Positions 1 through 8,625 of a stretch of DNA of 64,000 bases are shown one piece after another. This stretch comes from an uncultured bacterium (GTDB taxonomy: Bacteria > Actinomycetota > Coriobacteriia > Coriobacteriales > Coriobacteriaceae). Within the stretch, counting starts at the first letter, position 1; every line of letters begins with the position of its first letter. The notes under the pieces were generated by a model, which saw only the letters and a list, made by a program, of their open reading frames with translations, did not search any database and was not told the DNA's origin. The stretch spans positions 62,001 to 126,000 of the forward strand of contig CAJMQJ010000006.1 in assembly GCA_905215525.1 (NCBI GenBank), in the 5' to 3' direction. Both the position numbers and the translations under genes were made by a program.

Positions 1-939
1 GCGCAGCAAGTTGGCACGCAGCTGTTCGTTTTTGGCGAGCACCGCCGCTTCCTCGCGAGCCTCCATGGCGCGGGCGCGATCGAGCGCCAGCTCGCCTTCG
101 CTCACGATGGCATCGGCAAGCGTCCGCTCCTCGGGCGTCAGCGCATCGGGCTCGGCGACAATGGCGAACACCCCCACCACCGAGTCGGGATCACCCGCGC
201 GCACCATGGTGTCGCCCGAGTGCACGGTCAGGTATATGCCAAAGAACGCCGAGGCGCCATAGGTGGCATCGAGCGGCGTTCCCACATAGGCGGACGCCGA
301 GAGCCGCGGCGGCATCTGCGGCGCCAGCTGGTGTACCGGCGCGGCATCGCCCACGGCCGTGTACGTCGTGCGCGGCAGCAGGTCATCGTTATCGCCATCG
401 GCGCTATACCACACGACCGGACAGTCCGAAAGACGCGCCAGCTGCGTTGCCATAGCGTGCACAATCTGTTGCTGATCGCCACACCGCTGCAGCATGCGGT
501 TGGTCTCGAGCACCATCTGCGTGCGACGGTCGCTGGCGGCGGCCTGCGCCAAGGCGCGGCGCAGGGCCAGCGCGATCGAGCTCGATACGAGCGAGACCGC
601 AAACATGATAAAGAACATGCCGGGATAGACGCGGTCGATAAACGACAGCGCGTAGCGCGGGTCGACAAACAAGAAGTTGTAGAGCGCCACGGCGGCAGCC
701 GAGCTCAGCAGGCAGTACAGGCGGCTCCAGGTAAAGAAAGCGCACAGCTGCACGGCAAACACATAGACGATCATGATGCTCGGCGCGAGCCCCGGATGGT
801 CGAGCAGCGCGCCCACAATCGTCGCCGCGGCTAGCAGCCCCGCCGATACGCAGGCGTCATACAGAGGGCTGCGACGCGTCAGCGTTGTACGCCGCCACCA
901 AAAGTTCTCGGCAATATCGCCGTCCGCACGGACGTCCAT
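1..939 (-). CDS. KdpD-like sensor histidine kinase, 3' part missing
   Basis: The frame starts at ATG 939, just after an in-frame TGA, and runs off the left edge, so at least 313 residues are present. Four membrane helices at about residues 28-47, 53-70, 75-92 and 105-125 form the short-loop bundle of the DUF4118 domain of KdpD. A GAF-like cytoplasmic domain follows (about 140-280), and then the charged helix that leads into a histidine kinase dimerisation domain beyond the edge. The N-terminal Usp/KdpD domain of classical KdpD is absent, so this is a short KdpD. It lies 137 bases downstream of kup on the same strand, which suggests a role in sensing potassium or turgor (inference). The kinase core itself is not visible. 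Confidence 0.8.
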   Translation of the reverse strand, partial: MDVRADGDIAENFWWRRTTLTRRSPLYDACVSAGLLAAATIVGALLDHPGLAPSIMIVYVFAVQLCAFFTWSRLYCLLSSAAAVALYNFLFVDPRYALSFIDRVYPGMFFIMFAVSLVSSSIALALRRALAQAAASDRRTQMVLETNRMLQRCGDQQQIVHAMATQLARLSDCPVVWYSADGDNDDLLPRTTYTAVGDAAPVHQLAPQMPPRLSASAYVGTPLDATYGASAFFGIYLTVHSGDTMVRAGDPDSVVGVFAIVAEPDALTPEERTLADAIVSEGELALDRARAMEAREEAAVLAKNEQLRANLLR

Positions 940-965
940 CAGCGCCCCGCCCCTCTCTCAAAAAC

Positions 966-1025
966 AAAAACCACCACAAAGGGGACTGGCACCTTTGCGG
1001 TGGTGGCCTCCTTGTGGTGGTTTCA
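966..1025. repeat. Nested palindrome with GGGGACTGGCACC core
   Basis: A CCACCACAAAGG arm is followed by the core GGGGACTGGCACC and by two possible complementary arms, TTTGCGGTGGTGG and CCTTGTGGTGGTTT. A closely similar element lies at 43735-43777. It sits between kup and the kinase gene and could act as an attenuator or processing site. It belongs to the GGGAC-core palindromes seen at several places in this window. Confidence 0.7.
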
Positions 1026-1075
1026 AGTGTATAGCCTTTGCAGCCTGTGGTCGCTAGACAAACAGCAGACGTCGA

Positions 1076-3103
1076 CTACGGACGCTCGTCGGGAGCCAGG
1101 CGCTGCATCTTGCTCACGGCCTTAAACTTGGTGAACAGCGGCACGTACTCAAAGCTCACGTTGGAGTTCTCCAGGCCGTACCAGCGCGCAGGCGTGCCGG
1201 CGGCGCGGCGGATGATGTACTTGAGCGTGATGGCCGTACGCTCGCTGGGCTCCACGTCGCTTTCGGGCGCCAGCAGCTTGCGGATCATGACGAACTTAAA
1301 CGTACCGATGTTGCCCGGATCCTTGTAGACCGAGTAATCGTGCGTCTGCGCCGGCAGCTCGCCGCTGGCAGCCAGGTCCTGAACAACCTGGCGCAGGTAA
1401 GCATTGACGCGCTGGTTGATCTTATAGCCCAGGTACAGATGCACGCGGAACACGTAATCGGTGCCGAACGTCTCGACCGAGTAGGCAAAGGTATGCGGCT
1501 CCTCCATGGTCTCGACATTCACGAACCACCAGGCGCGAGCGCGCTTGGGGTGCTTGTCCAAAATCGAGTAGACGATATCGCGGTCGATATAGTCGGTGTT
1601 GGTGTCCTTGGTCAGGTACACGATGTTGTCGCTCATGAGCTCGTAGCGATCGTCGTCGCGCAGGCGTTTGAGCTGCGGCAGATAGCTGCGCAGCGGCAGC
1701 AGCGTAAACTGACGTTGCTCGACCGCCGTACCGTTGTACCAGCACACCATGATGCCCATGATGAGCGCGGCCATGAGGATGGTGAAGTAGCCACCGTGGA
1801 AGAACTTGGTGAGCGAGCTCACAAAGAAGAAGCCCTCGAGCAAAAGGAAGAAGGCGGCAAAGATCCACGGCGCGACCTTGAGATTGCGCTCCACGTGCAG
1901 ATAGAAGAAGAGCAGCATTGTCGTGCACATCATGGTCAGGGTAATGGCCAGGCCGTACGCGGCCTCCATGTGCGCCGAGTTCTGGAACAGCAGCACCACG
2001 ACGACGCAGCCCACGAGCATGACGTTGTTGACCATGGGGATGTAGAGCTGGCCCTTGGTCTCGGCAGGATAGAAGACCTGCATATGCGGCATGAGGTCCA
2101 GGCGGCTGGCCTCGGACACCAGCGAGAATGCGCCGGTGATGAGCGCCTGCGAGGCGATGATGGCCGCGACGGTGGAAAGGCCGACGGCAAAGGGGCGCAG
2201 ACCCGGGGCGAGCATCTGGTAGAAGGGGTTGAGGTCGGCGATACCCATGAGCTCCGGGTTGCCGGCGTTGTTGATAAGCCACGCGCCCTGGCCCATGTAG
2301 GACAGCAGCAGGCAGCACTTAACGAACGGCCAGGTGGCATAGATATTGCCGCGGCCCACATGGCCCATGTCGGAATAGAGCGCCTCGGCACCGGTGGTAG
2401 CGAGGAAGCAGCTGCCCAAAATCATGATGCCCGCATGGTTGTTGGGGCTCAGCAGAAAAGCGATGCCACGCAACGGGTTGAGGCACAGCAGCACCGCGGG
2501 ATACTGGCAGACAAAGAACAGGCCCGTGCCGCCCAGGAACAAAAACCACAGCGTCATGATGGGGCCGAAGGCGTGACCGATCTTGGCCGTGCCGATGCGC
2601 TGCACCAAGAAGAGCGCGATGATGATGGCAAGCGTGATGGCGACGACACGACCCTGGTCGTCACCGAGCACGGCATGGACCGCCGGGATGGTGCGCAGGC
2701 CCTCGATGGCCGTGGTGACGGTAACGGCAGGCGTCAGGATGCCGTCGGCGAGGAGTGCCGCGCCGCCCAGCATGGCGGGGATGATGAGCCACTTGCCGCA
2801 GCGCTTGACCAGGCTGTACAGGGCAAAGATGCCGCCCTCGCCGTGGTTGTCGGCGCGCAGCGAGATCAGCACGTACTTGACGGTCGTCAGCAGCGTGACC
2901 GTCCACACGACAAGGGAGAGCGCGCCGAGCACGAACTCCTGCGTGACGCTTCCGATGCCGCCGTTGCCGGCAACGAGCGCCTTGGTTACATACATGGGGC
3001 TGGTGCCGATATCGCCATACACCACGCCCAGCGTGACGAGCATCGCCGAGATGCTCACAGGAATCGCAGCGTGCGAGGCTACTTCCTTTGCCTTTTGTTC
3101 CAT
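1076..3103 (-). CDS. kup: Kup-type potassium uptake protein
   Basis: This is a 675-residue KUP/HAK/KT family K+ symporter of the cytoplasmic membrane. The N-terminal part has the family hallmark GVVYGDIGTSPMY, followed by about 12 hydrophobic helices up to about residue 450 and a hydrophilic cytoplasmic C-terminal domain of about 200 residues, which matches the usual Kup size. ATG 3103 is chosen because GGGAGG lies 10 bases upstream; the TTG further out falls inside that ribosome site. The KdpD-like kinase follows on the same strand. I see no clear c-di-AMP riboswitch in the short upstream gap. Family assignment is secure; the exact cation specificity is inferred from the family. Confidence 0.96.
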   Translation of the reverse strand: MEQKAKEVASHAAIPVSISAMLVTLGVVYGDIGTSPMYVTKALVAGNGGIGSVTQEFVLGALSLVVWTVTLLTTVKYVLISLRADNHGEGGIFALYSLVKRCGKWLIIPAMLGGAALLADGILTPAVTVTTAIEGLRTIPAVHAVLGDDQGRVVAITLAIIIALFLVQRIGTAKIGHAFGPIMTLWFLFLGGTGLFFVCQYPAVLLCLNPLRGIAFLLSPNNHAGIMILGSCFLATTGAEALYSDMGHVGRGNIYATWPFVKCCLLLSYMGQGAWLINNAGNPELMGIADLNPFYQMLAPGLRPFAVGLSTVAAIIASQALITGAFSLVSEASRLDLMPHMQVFYPAETKGQLYIPMVNNVMLVGCVVVVLLFQNSAHMEAAYGLAITLTMMCTTMLLFFYLHVERNLKVAPWIFAAFFLLLEGFFFVSSLTKFFHGGYFTILMAALIMGIMVCWYNGTAVEQRQFTLLPLRSYLPQLKRLRDDDRYELMSDNIVYLTKDTNTDYIDRDIVYSILDKHPKRARAWWFVNVETMEEPHTFAYSVETFGTDYVFRVHLYLGYKINQRVNAYLRQVVQDLAASGELPAQTHDYSVYKDPGNIGTFKFVMIRKLLAPESDVEPSERTAITLKYIIRRAAGTPARWYGLENSNVSFEYVPLFTKFKAVSKMQRLAPDERP

Positions 3104-3228
3104 AAGCCGGTTTCCTCCCAATTTTAACGTTCGACGGGATTATAGGTAATCAGCCCATATTTTAATGGCACTGTTTTCCCAGCTAGATAAACATTTATGC
3201 GGCCTTTAGGCCACCGCGGCGATATGGA

Positions 3229-3260
3229 ATGTGACAAAGGGACGCCCCCTTTGTCACATT
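3229..3260. repeat. Perfect GTGACAAAGGG palindrome, likely terminator
   Basis: Arms AATGTGACAAAGGG and CCCTTTGTCACATT flank a four-base loop. It lies immediately past the stop codon of the nitroreductase gene, so it may end that transcript, although there is no long T-run. A half copy (GGGACTGCCCCTTTGTCACC) occurs at 31948-31969. It is a member of the GGGAC-core palindrome group. Confidence 0.75.
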
Positions 3261-3262
3261 CG

Positions 3263-4135
3263 TCATTTTCCGAGCCAGTTTTTGAACCACCACTCCATAG
3301 AGCGGCTCATCTCGGCCATAAAGGGGCTCGTGTGCTTACGGGTGTAGATGTCGATGACGCGCTCGCCCACCTCGCGGGCGTGCGGGCGAAACATCGCATC
3401 CATCTCGGCCACCTGCGCATCCATCGTCGCGGCGTCGGCGCGACAATAACGCTCCTCGTGCACCAGGTTCACCACGGGATGCGCAATAGCCGGACGCTCC
3501 TTGCGGGGCGTGCCGATGATGAGCATCGACAGCGGCATGGTATAGGGAGGCAAGTCCAGCAGTGCGGCAACTTCCTCGGCATTCTCGACGATATCACCGA
3601 TGTAGCAGCTCCCCAGCCCCAGGGCCTCGGCGGCAACCACGGCGTTTTGCGCAGCGATCACGGCATCCTGCGCCGCGATGGCAAAGTCGCCCAAACCCGG
3701 CGCGCGGCGGGGCGCCTTGCCCACGCGCTCGACAAACTCGGGTTCAAAGCAGCCCACGTGCTCAAACAGATCGATCCACTTGGCATAATCGACCACAAAT
3801 ATAAGTGCCCAGGGCGCCTTGGCGATCATGGGCTGGTGATCGCACAGGTCGGCCAGACGGTCCAGCGTAGCCTGCTCGCGAATGCTCACGATGGAATACA
3901 TCATCATGGCGCCCGCCGACGGTGCGCGACTCGCCGCATGCAGGATCGCCGCCCGCTGCTCGTCGGTCACCGCTACGGGACGGTCGTCGTCATCACGCGC
4001 GAAGGCACGCGTAGACGAGCGATGCTCCAAGATGTCCAGTACCGCATTGCCCGTAGTCTCGACCGGATAGCCGTACATATCCACGCCCGCAGCTCCGCCG
4101 CCGCCCATGTCCGCCTTGCAAACCTGCTCGCTCAT
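3263..4135 (-). CDS. Nitroreductase family protein
   Basis: This 290-residue protein has the nitroreductase fold signatures: an N-terminal STRAF-like FMN-phosphate region (RSSTRAFARDD), SAGAMMMYS, and the late segment ALGLGSCYIGDIVENAEEV followed by PLSMLIIGTP. Such enzymes bind FMN and use NAD(P)H to reduce nitro compounds, quinones or other acceptors; the substrate cannot be read here. The C-terminal 70 residues (LVHEERYCRAD to the end) extend beyond the core and contain many charged and aromatic residues. The start has GAGGGTAGGG just upstream. It is transcribed away from the LTA synthase gene, with a shared 213-base intergenic promoter region. Confidence 0.88.
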   Translation of the reverse strand: MSEQVCKADMGGGGAAGVDMYGYPVETTGNAVLDILEHRSSTRAFARDDDDRPVAVTDEQRAAILHAASRAPSAGAMMMYSIVSIREQATLDRLADLCDHQPMIAKAPWALIFVVDYAKWIDLFEHVGCFEPEFVERVGKAPRRAPGLGDFAIAAQDAVIAAQNAVVAAEALGLGSCYIGDIVENAEEVAALLDLPPYTMPLSMLIIGTPRKERPAIAHPVVNLVHEERYCRADAATMDAQVAEMDAMFRPHAREVGERVIDIYTRKHTSPFMAEMSRSMEWWFKNWLGK

Positions 4136-4348
4136 CGCCCTACCCTCGCCATTTCTTTAAGAAGCCTTTACGTTTCCGTGTAATTCCCGTCCATTATCGC
4201 GCAGGTCGCCACTACATTGCGCCACACCGCCACGCGTGCGCGTTAATATGGCTGGTTGTTGTGCGCAGCCACCAATTGCAGCGCATATCTTGGTAACAAT
4301 CGGGTAAACCCCCGCTTTCGTAGGTTTTAGTTTGTGAGGAGTCTCAGC

Positions 4349-6649
4349 ATGTTCGCTGCCGCCATCTCGCTCGTCGGTCTTGCGGCGACCGTCTACCTTG
4401 TTTTGCGCGAGGCCAAGGCCATTCGCGCTCAGTCGGGCACCGTTGCCAAAAGCGCTCTTGGGTGGAGCGTCGCCTTCGGTCTGTTCCAGGTCTTTTTGAC
4501 CATTTGGGGCGCCATTGGCCTCGTCGCCCAAAACGAGCCGCTCGCCTTTGTGATGCTCATCCTGACCAATGCCATCCTCACCGGCTGCGCTTGGGCCAGC
4601 ATCGCCCGCGACCGTATCGCCCCGCGCGTCTTTGCGTTTGCCTCCGCCGACGCCCCCGCACCCACCGGCAAGCTCGCCCGCCTGCGCGGCGCCTTTGTAG
4701 GCAAGCCCCTCGTCGCGGCCGTGCTGTGCCTGCTGCTCGCCGGCGTCTTTGCGCTGCTGGGCATGGAGGTCTCATCCAACCACGACTTTACCTGGGTCTA
4801 CCCCCTGTGCATCCTGCTCGAGTGGGCTATCATCACCGTGCTCATGACCGGCTTGTTCTTCCTATTCCAGCGCCACGGCGCAGCTCCGGCCGTCCTGGCC
4901 TTTGCCCTCTTTGTCCTGGGCATTGCCGAGTTCTTCGTCATCACGTTTAAATCCATGCCCATCCAGCCGGGCGACCTTTCGGCCATTTCCACCGCCGCCG
5001 CGGTCGCCGGCAACGGCTACACCTTCTCCATCTCGCTGTTCTGCGTGCTGTCCATGGGCTTTACCGCCATCGCCATGCTGCTATGCGAGTACGCCGGCCT
5101 GGTGGCACCGCACCGTCAGAAGGGTGCCGCCAACGCCAAGCGCATGCTGCTCACCAACCTGCTCGTAGCGGTGCTGTGCCTGGGCGGCGTGACCGCGCAT
5201 GTCACGCTCATCGACTACTACAACACCCTCGGCATCACCGTCTACACCTGGCGCCCGCTCGAGAGCTACTGGCGCGAGGGCTATCTACCTGCCTTTATTA
5301 GTGCAGCACAGTCCATCAAGCCGCCCAAACCCGCCGACTACTCCGTCGACGACGCCAAGGCCACGCTCAAAAAGTACGCCAAGGCCTACGACAAGTCCGA
5401 TGCCGCCAAGAGTGACGAGCGCACCGCCGCAAAGGAGCAATTCGACAGCGAGAAGCCCACGGTCATCGCCATCATGAACGAGACGTTCTCGGATCTGTCG
5501 ATCTACCAGAACATGCGCGCCGGCTACGAGGGCCCGCAGTACTTTAAGAGCCTGTCCAACTGCCTCAGTCGCGGCAAGCTCTATGTGAGCGCCTACGGCG
5601 GCGGTACCGCCAATACCGAGTTTGAGTTTATGACCGGCAACTCCATGGCCAACCTGGGCTCGGGCGTGTACCCCTACACCATCTACAACATGGAAACGAC
5701 CGGGAACCTGGCAGAGCAGTTCAAGTCGCTCGGATATTCCACCACGGCCATGCACCCCAACCACGCGACCAACTGGAACCGCGAGAACGTCTACAAGGAC
5801 TTTGGCTTTGACCAGTTCCTGTCCATCAACGACTTCCAGGGAGCCGATACCCTGCGCGGCATGGTGACCGACCAGGCTACCTACGACAAGATTCTTGAGC
5901 TGCTCGACCAGAACGCCGATCCGCAGTTTATCTTCGACGTGACCATGCAGAACCACTCGGGCTACGACACGGGCCTGCTGCCGGTCGACAAGCAGATGCA
6001 CCTGAACATCGACACGACCGACCTGGACGCCAAGACCGTCGAGGACGGCACGCTCTCCGATGTCGACGAGTATGTCTCGTGCATCGAGCAGTCCGACCAG
6101 GCGCTGCGCTACTTCCTTAACGCCTTAAGCAAGCTCGACCGCAAGGTGGTCGTGGTGTTCTGGGGCGACCACCAGCCGTTCTTCCCGTCCAAGTTCAACG
6201 ATAAGTGGTTTACCGGCGAGGACGACGCCACCCACCAGGAGCGCTTGTGGCAGACCGACTACATCATTTGGGCTAACTACGACGTTGCCGGTTGTGACCA
6301 GACGAGCGAGGTCGACGACCTGTCCACCAACTACCTGTCCACCCAGCTGATGCAACTGATCGGCGCACCGCTGACCGACTACCAGAAAGCGCACATGACG
6401 CTGCGCGAGTCGCTGCCCGCCATCAACTCCGTGGGCTACGAGGACGCCAGCCTGCGCTGGGCGCTCTCCTCCAACGTCACCGGTGACGACGCCGCAGCCG
6501 CAGCCGCCACCAAGGCGCGTGAGGATTACGCCAAGATGCAGTACTACGAAATGTTCCGCGACGGCAAGAACGTCTACACCGAGCACTTCCAGACCGAGGC
6601 CAACGAGACCGACCCCAACCTGGCACCGGGCACGACGAAGATCAAGTAG
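4349..6649 (+). CDS. LTA synthase family sulfatase
   Basis: This 766-residue protein has about seven hydrophobic helices in its first 300 residues and then an extracellular alkaline-phosphatase/sulfatase domain. Family marks are IAIMNETFSD, which holds the catalytic threonine, GGGTANTEFEFMTGNSM, and VVFWGDHQPFFP. LtaS-type enzymes transfer glycerol-phosphate or related groups onto cell-envelope glycopolymers outside the membrane. The protein is longer than LtaS (about 650) because of extra N-terminal helices. ATG 4349 has TGAGGAG 8 bases upstream; the GTG at 4334 lies within that ribosome site. No envelope-polymer genes adjoin it, so the acceptor polymer is unknown. Confidence 0.9.
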   Translation: MFAAAISLVGLAATVYLVLREAKAIRAQSGTVAKSALGWSVAFGLFQVFLTIWGAIGLVAQNEPLAFVMLILTNAILTGCAWASIARDRIAPRVFAFASADAPAPTGKLARLRGAFVGKPLVAAVLCLLLAGVFALLGMEVSSNHDFTWVYPLCILLEWAIITVLMTGLFFLFQRHGAAPAVLAFALFVLGIAEFFVITFKSMPIQPGDLSAISTAAAVAGNGYTFSISLFCVLSMGFTAIAMLLCEYAGLVAPHRQKGAANAKRMLLTNLLVAVLCLGGVTAHVTLIDYYNTLGITVYTWRPLESYWREGYLPAFISAAQSIKPPKPADYSVDDAKATLKKYAKAYDKSDAAKSDERTAAKEQFDSEKPTVIAIMNETFSDLSIYQNMRAGYEGPQYFKSLSNCLSRGKLYVSAYGGGTANTEFEFMTGNSMANLGSGVYPYTIYNMETTGNLAEQFKSLGYSTTAMHPNHATNWNRENVYKDFGFDQFLSINDFQGADTLRGMVTDQATYDKILELLDQNADPQFIFDVTMQNHSGYDTGLLPVDKQMHLNIDTTDLDAKTVEDGTLSDVDEYVSCIEQSDQALRYFLNALSKLDRKVVVVFWGDHQPFFPSKFNDKWFTGEDDATHQERLWQTDYIIWANYDVAGCDQTSEVDDLSTNYLSTQLMQLIGAPLTDYQKAHMTLRESLPAINSVGYEDASLRWALSSNVTGDDAAAAAATKAREDYAKMQYYEMFRDGKNVYTEHFQTEANETDPNLAPGTTKIK

Positions 6650-6669
6650 CGGGTCGCTCATAACTGAAA

Positions 6670-6799
6670 CGTCTGTCCGGGCGGAGGCATATAAGGTTCC
6701 CTGCTCGGACAGTCCTGCGCAAGACGGAGGCCACATTAAGTGGCCTCCTTTGCGTGCGGAACTCGCGATGAACCTTATATGCCTCCGCCCGGACAGACG
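6670..6799. repeat. Long-arm hairpin element H1 (29-bp perfect arms)
   Basis: Arms 6670-6698 and 6771-6799 are perfect inverted complements of 29 bases. Inside sits a GGAGGCCAC-ATTAA-GTGGCCTCC hairpin (6726-6748) that could terminate the LTA synthase transcript. The inner core, about 80 bases, reappears inverted in H2 (7209-7333) with different outer arms, and the small inner hairpin recurs alone at 6855-6877. Confidence 0.85.
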
Positions 6800-6885
6800 C
6801 CTTGTTGTTGGAGCACGGCTTGTCATGGGGGTATCCGCTGAACATATATAAGTTGAAGGCCACATTAAGTGGCCTTCTTTGTATT

Positions 6886-7190
6886 CGGAAAGTGTGTCCC
6901 GGAATCTGCCTTCGGAATGGGACGCAGTTTCCGCTTGAGGGCCTGTTGGGAAAGCGCATCCCACTTCAAGAGTAAATTCCGGGTCGCACTTTCCGCTAAG
7001 GCTCTCAACCGGAAAGTGCATCCCATTCCAAGCCTTAATTCCGGGACATAGTTTCCGGACAAGACATCAACCGGAAAGTGGGGACCACTCTGAGCGCCGA
7101 TTCTGGGACACACTTTCCGAAACACCGCCCATCCGGAAAGCCCGTCCCGCTCTGAATACATCCGGGCATGGAATATCCGCTTATTAGGCC
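6886..7190. repeat. Left array of degenerate palindromic units
   Basis: There are about four to five units of about 60-70 bases. Each is an imperfect palindrome of the form GGAAAGTGCATCCC ... GGGACATAGTTTCC, and TTCCGGGTCGCACTTTCCG is one of the right halves. Open frames across it are repetitive and differ in frame, so it reads as non-coding. A second, shorter array at 16616-16859 has the same unit order, orientation and end sequence (CGCCCATCCGGAAAGCCC then a TAGGCC end). The two arrays bracket the fibre operon. Confidence 0.8.
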
Positions 7191-7208
7191 TTCCGTCAAT
7201 AAAGGGGC

Positions 7209-7333
7209 GCCCTCCCGAGCGGCGGGCTCGAAGTTCATCGCGAGTTCCGCACGCAAAGAAGGCCACTTAATGTGGCCTTCGTCTTGCGCAGGACTGTAGA
7301 GCAGGGAACTTCGTGCCCGCCGCCCGGGAGGGC
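7209..7333. repeat. Long-arm hairpin element H2
   Basis: Arms 7209-7236 and 7306-7333 pair at 26 of 28 positions. Between them is an inverted copy of the H1 core with the inner hairpin GAAGGCCACTTAATGTGGC. It lies just past the 3' end of the fibre operon (stop at 7354 on the minus strand), so the inner hairpin may terminate that operon. Confidence 0.8.
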
Positions 7334-7353
7334 GTTGCGTTTAGAAGATGAAC

Positions 7354-8052
7354 CTAGCGCTTATCCCTCCGGGACAAAAGAAGTGCGGCTATAAATGCGA
7401 TGATGGCAAGCGCCAGCAACACCAAAAGCAACGTGAGTGTGCTGTCGCCCGTTGCCACCAGACCAAGCAAGCCGGGCTTCTTGCTGTCAGCAGACTGCAC
7501 GGGGATCTTCTCGCCATCGTCTTCGGCGGTGATTTCCCAGCGAATTGCCTTGTTTGCGTCGGCAAGCTCGTTGCCCACCGACGTCGGGACACTTAGTTGC
7601 AAATTGAGTACCGTGCTGCCATCGCTCGTAAACGTTGCGACCTGCGTGGGATAGGCAAACACGCTGCCCGGCGTTCCCGTCTGGAGCCAACCGGCAGACG
7701 CATCGCCCACCGATGCCGTTAAGGTGATAGGCGACAACAGGCGTGCCGTCTCGTGATCGACAACGGCACGCACAAACACGCGCACCTGGGACTTTACGCC
7801 CGTGGCACGAATCTCTATCTGCTGATCACGCACATCGCCAGGCATCAGATCTTTAAAGGCCAAAAACAGATCGGGCTCCCCCGAGGAGTCCGTCGCCCCC
7901 GAGACCGTCAGCTGACGCGCATTTCCGTCATAGGCAATCGCGGGAGTATCGGCAAACGCACGGGCAGGCGCGGCAAGCGCGGCAACACAGGCAACAACCG
8001 CGACCACACAGCGCGCGGCGCGCATAGCGTCTTTGCGAATCGGAAAAGCCAT
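7354..8052 (-). CDS. Secreted membrane-anchored protein of the fibre operon
   Basis: This 232-residue protein has a cleavable signal peptide (positive start, hydrophobic residues about 10-27, ARAFADT cleavage region). A beta-rich ectodomain follows, and the C-terminus has LVATGD, a 24-residue hydrophobic helix and an RRDKR tail. That tail resembles a sortase signal (LPxTG-like, with a non-canonical motif), so it could be wall-linked or simply membrane-anchored. ATG 8052 lies two bases past the TAA of the preceding gene, so translation is probably coupled. As the last gene of the sipW operon it may anchor the fibre to the cell (inference). I do not recognise the ectodomain family. Confidence 0.75.
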   Translation of the reverse strand: MAFPIRKDAMRAARCVVAVVACVAALAAPARAFADTPAIAYDGNARQLTVSGATDSSGEPDLFLAFKDLMPGDVRDQQIEIRATGVKSQVRVFVRAVVDHETARLLSPITLTASVGDASAGWLQTGTPGSVFAYPTQVATFTSDGSTVLNLQLSVPTSVGNELADANKAIRWEITAEDDGEKIPVQSADSKKPGLLGLVATGDSTLTLLLVLLALAIIAFIAALLLSRRDKR

Positions 8053-8054
8053 GC

Positions 8055-8624
8055 TTACGCACCCCCATGCGGCGGCACCAGCACGCCATCCTTGACCGTA
8101 CAGCCCCATGCCTCTGTAACTGCGTCATCGGGCGTGGACTGAATTGCCTGGGTCGAAATGTCGACGACCAGGTTCTTCCCATCTGCCTTCTGCTCAGTCA
8201 CGCTCTTGATGAGCACATCGGTTTTGCCCATCGGAGCAACGGGAGACGTCCAGTAGTAGTACCCGTCGGACGCGACAACCCAAGACGAGGCGGTGTTAGA
8301 AGCAGATGCCTTGGACACACTGCCCCACGCAATGACGTAGTCGGTGCCGGCAACTGGTTCATCCCACAGGCGCGCGCCATTCTGGTCCTGCCAGTAGATA
8401 TCCACCGCAACACGCAGGTATGCCGGGGCCGAGCCGTTGTTTGTAATCATGACGTTGCTCTTCACATTGCCATCGAGCTTCTCATCTACCGAGGGCGCCA
8501 CCGAACCAAAACCAAACTCGTTGACCAGCACGCCCGTAACCGAAAGCCACGCAAAGGTACCGGCAGCGCCAGCCAACAGGAGAACGCCAACAAGGAGGGC
8601 GACGATTTGCTTGCGCTTAGTCAT
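8055..8624 (-). CDS. SipW-dependent TasA/camelysin-like protein
   Basis: This 189-residue protein starts with a SipW-type signal: a KRK start, a hydrophobic stretch of about 18 residues, then GTFAWLS at about residues 22-28, as in TasA/CalY family precursors. The rest is a beta-rich domain of the usual size. GGAGG lies 6 bases before ATG 8624. It sits between the giant repeat protein (two bases upstream) and the membrane-anchored protein. A role as fibre subunit or adaptor is inferred from family and operon. It differs clearly from the other two TasA-like proteins here, so the three are likely not interchangeable. Confidence 0.82.
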   Translation of the reverse strand: MTKRKQIVALLVGVLLLAGAAGTFAWLSVTGVLVNEFGFGSVAPSVDEKLDGNVKSNVMITNNGSAPAYLRVAVDIYWQDQNGARLWDEPVAGTDYVIAWGSVSKASASNTASSWVVASDGYYYWTSPVAPMGKTDVLIKSVTEQKADGKNLVVDISTQAIQSTPDDAVTEAWGCTVKDGVLVPPHGGA

Positions 8625-8625
8625 C

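Noticed and set aside
11..834. Plus-strand and alternative minus-strand frames at the left edge
   Set aside because: The correct frame is the minus-strand KdpD-like kinase from 939; the others are Arg/Ser-rich shadows.
3122..3228. c-di-AMP (ydaO-type) riboswitch before kup
   Set aside because: The region is too short and lacks the paired stems expected of that riboswitch.
6865..7266. A repetitive small protein encoded by the palindrome array
   Set aside because: Similar peptide strings appear in several frames of both arrays, units are imperfect palindromes, and there is no ribosome site.
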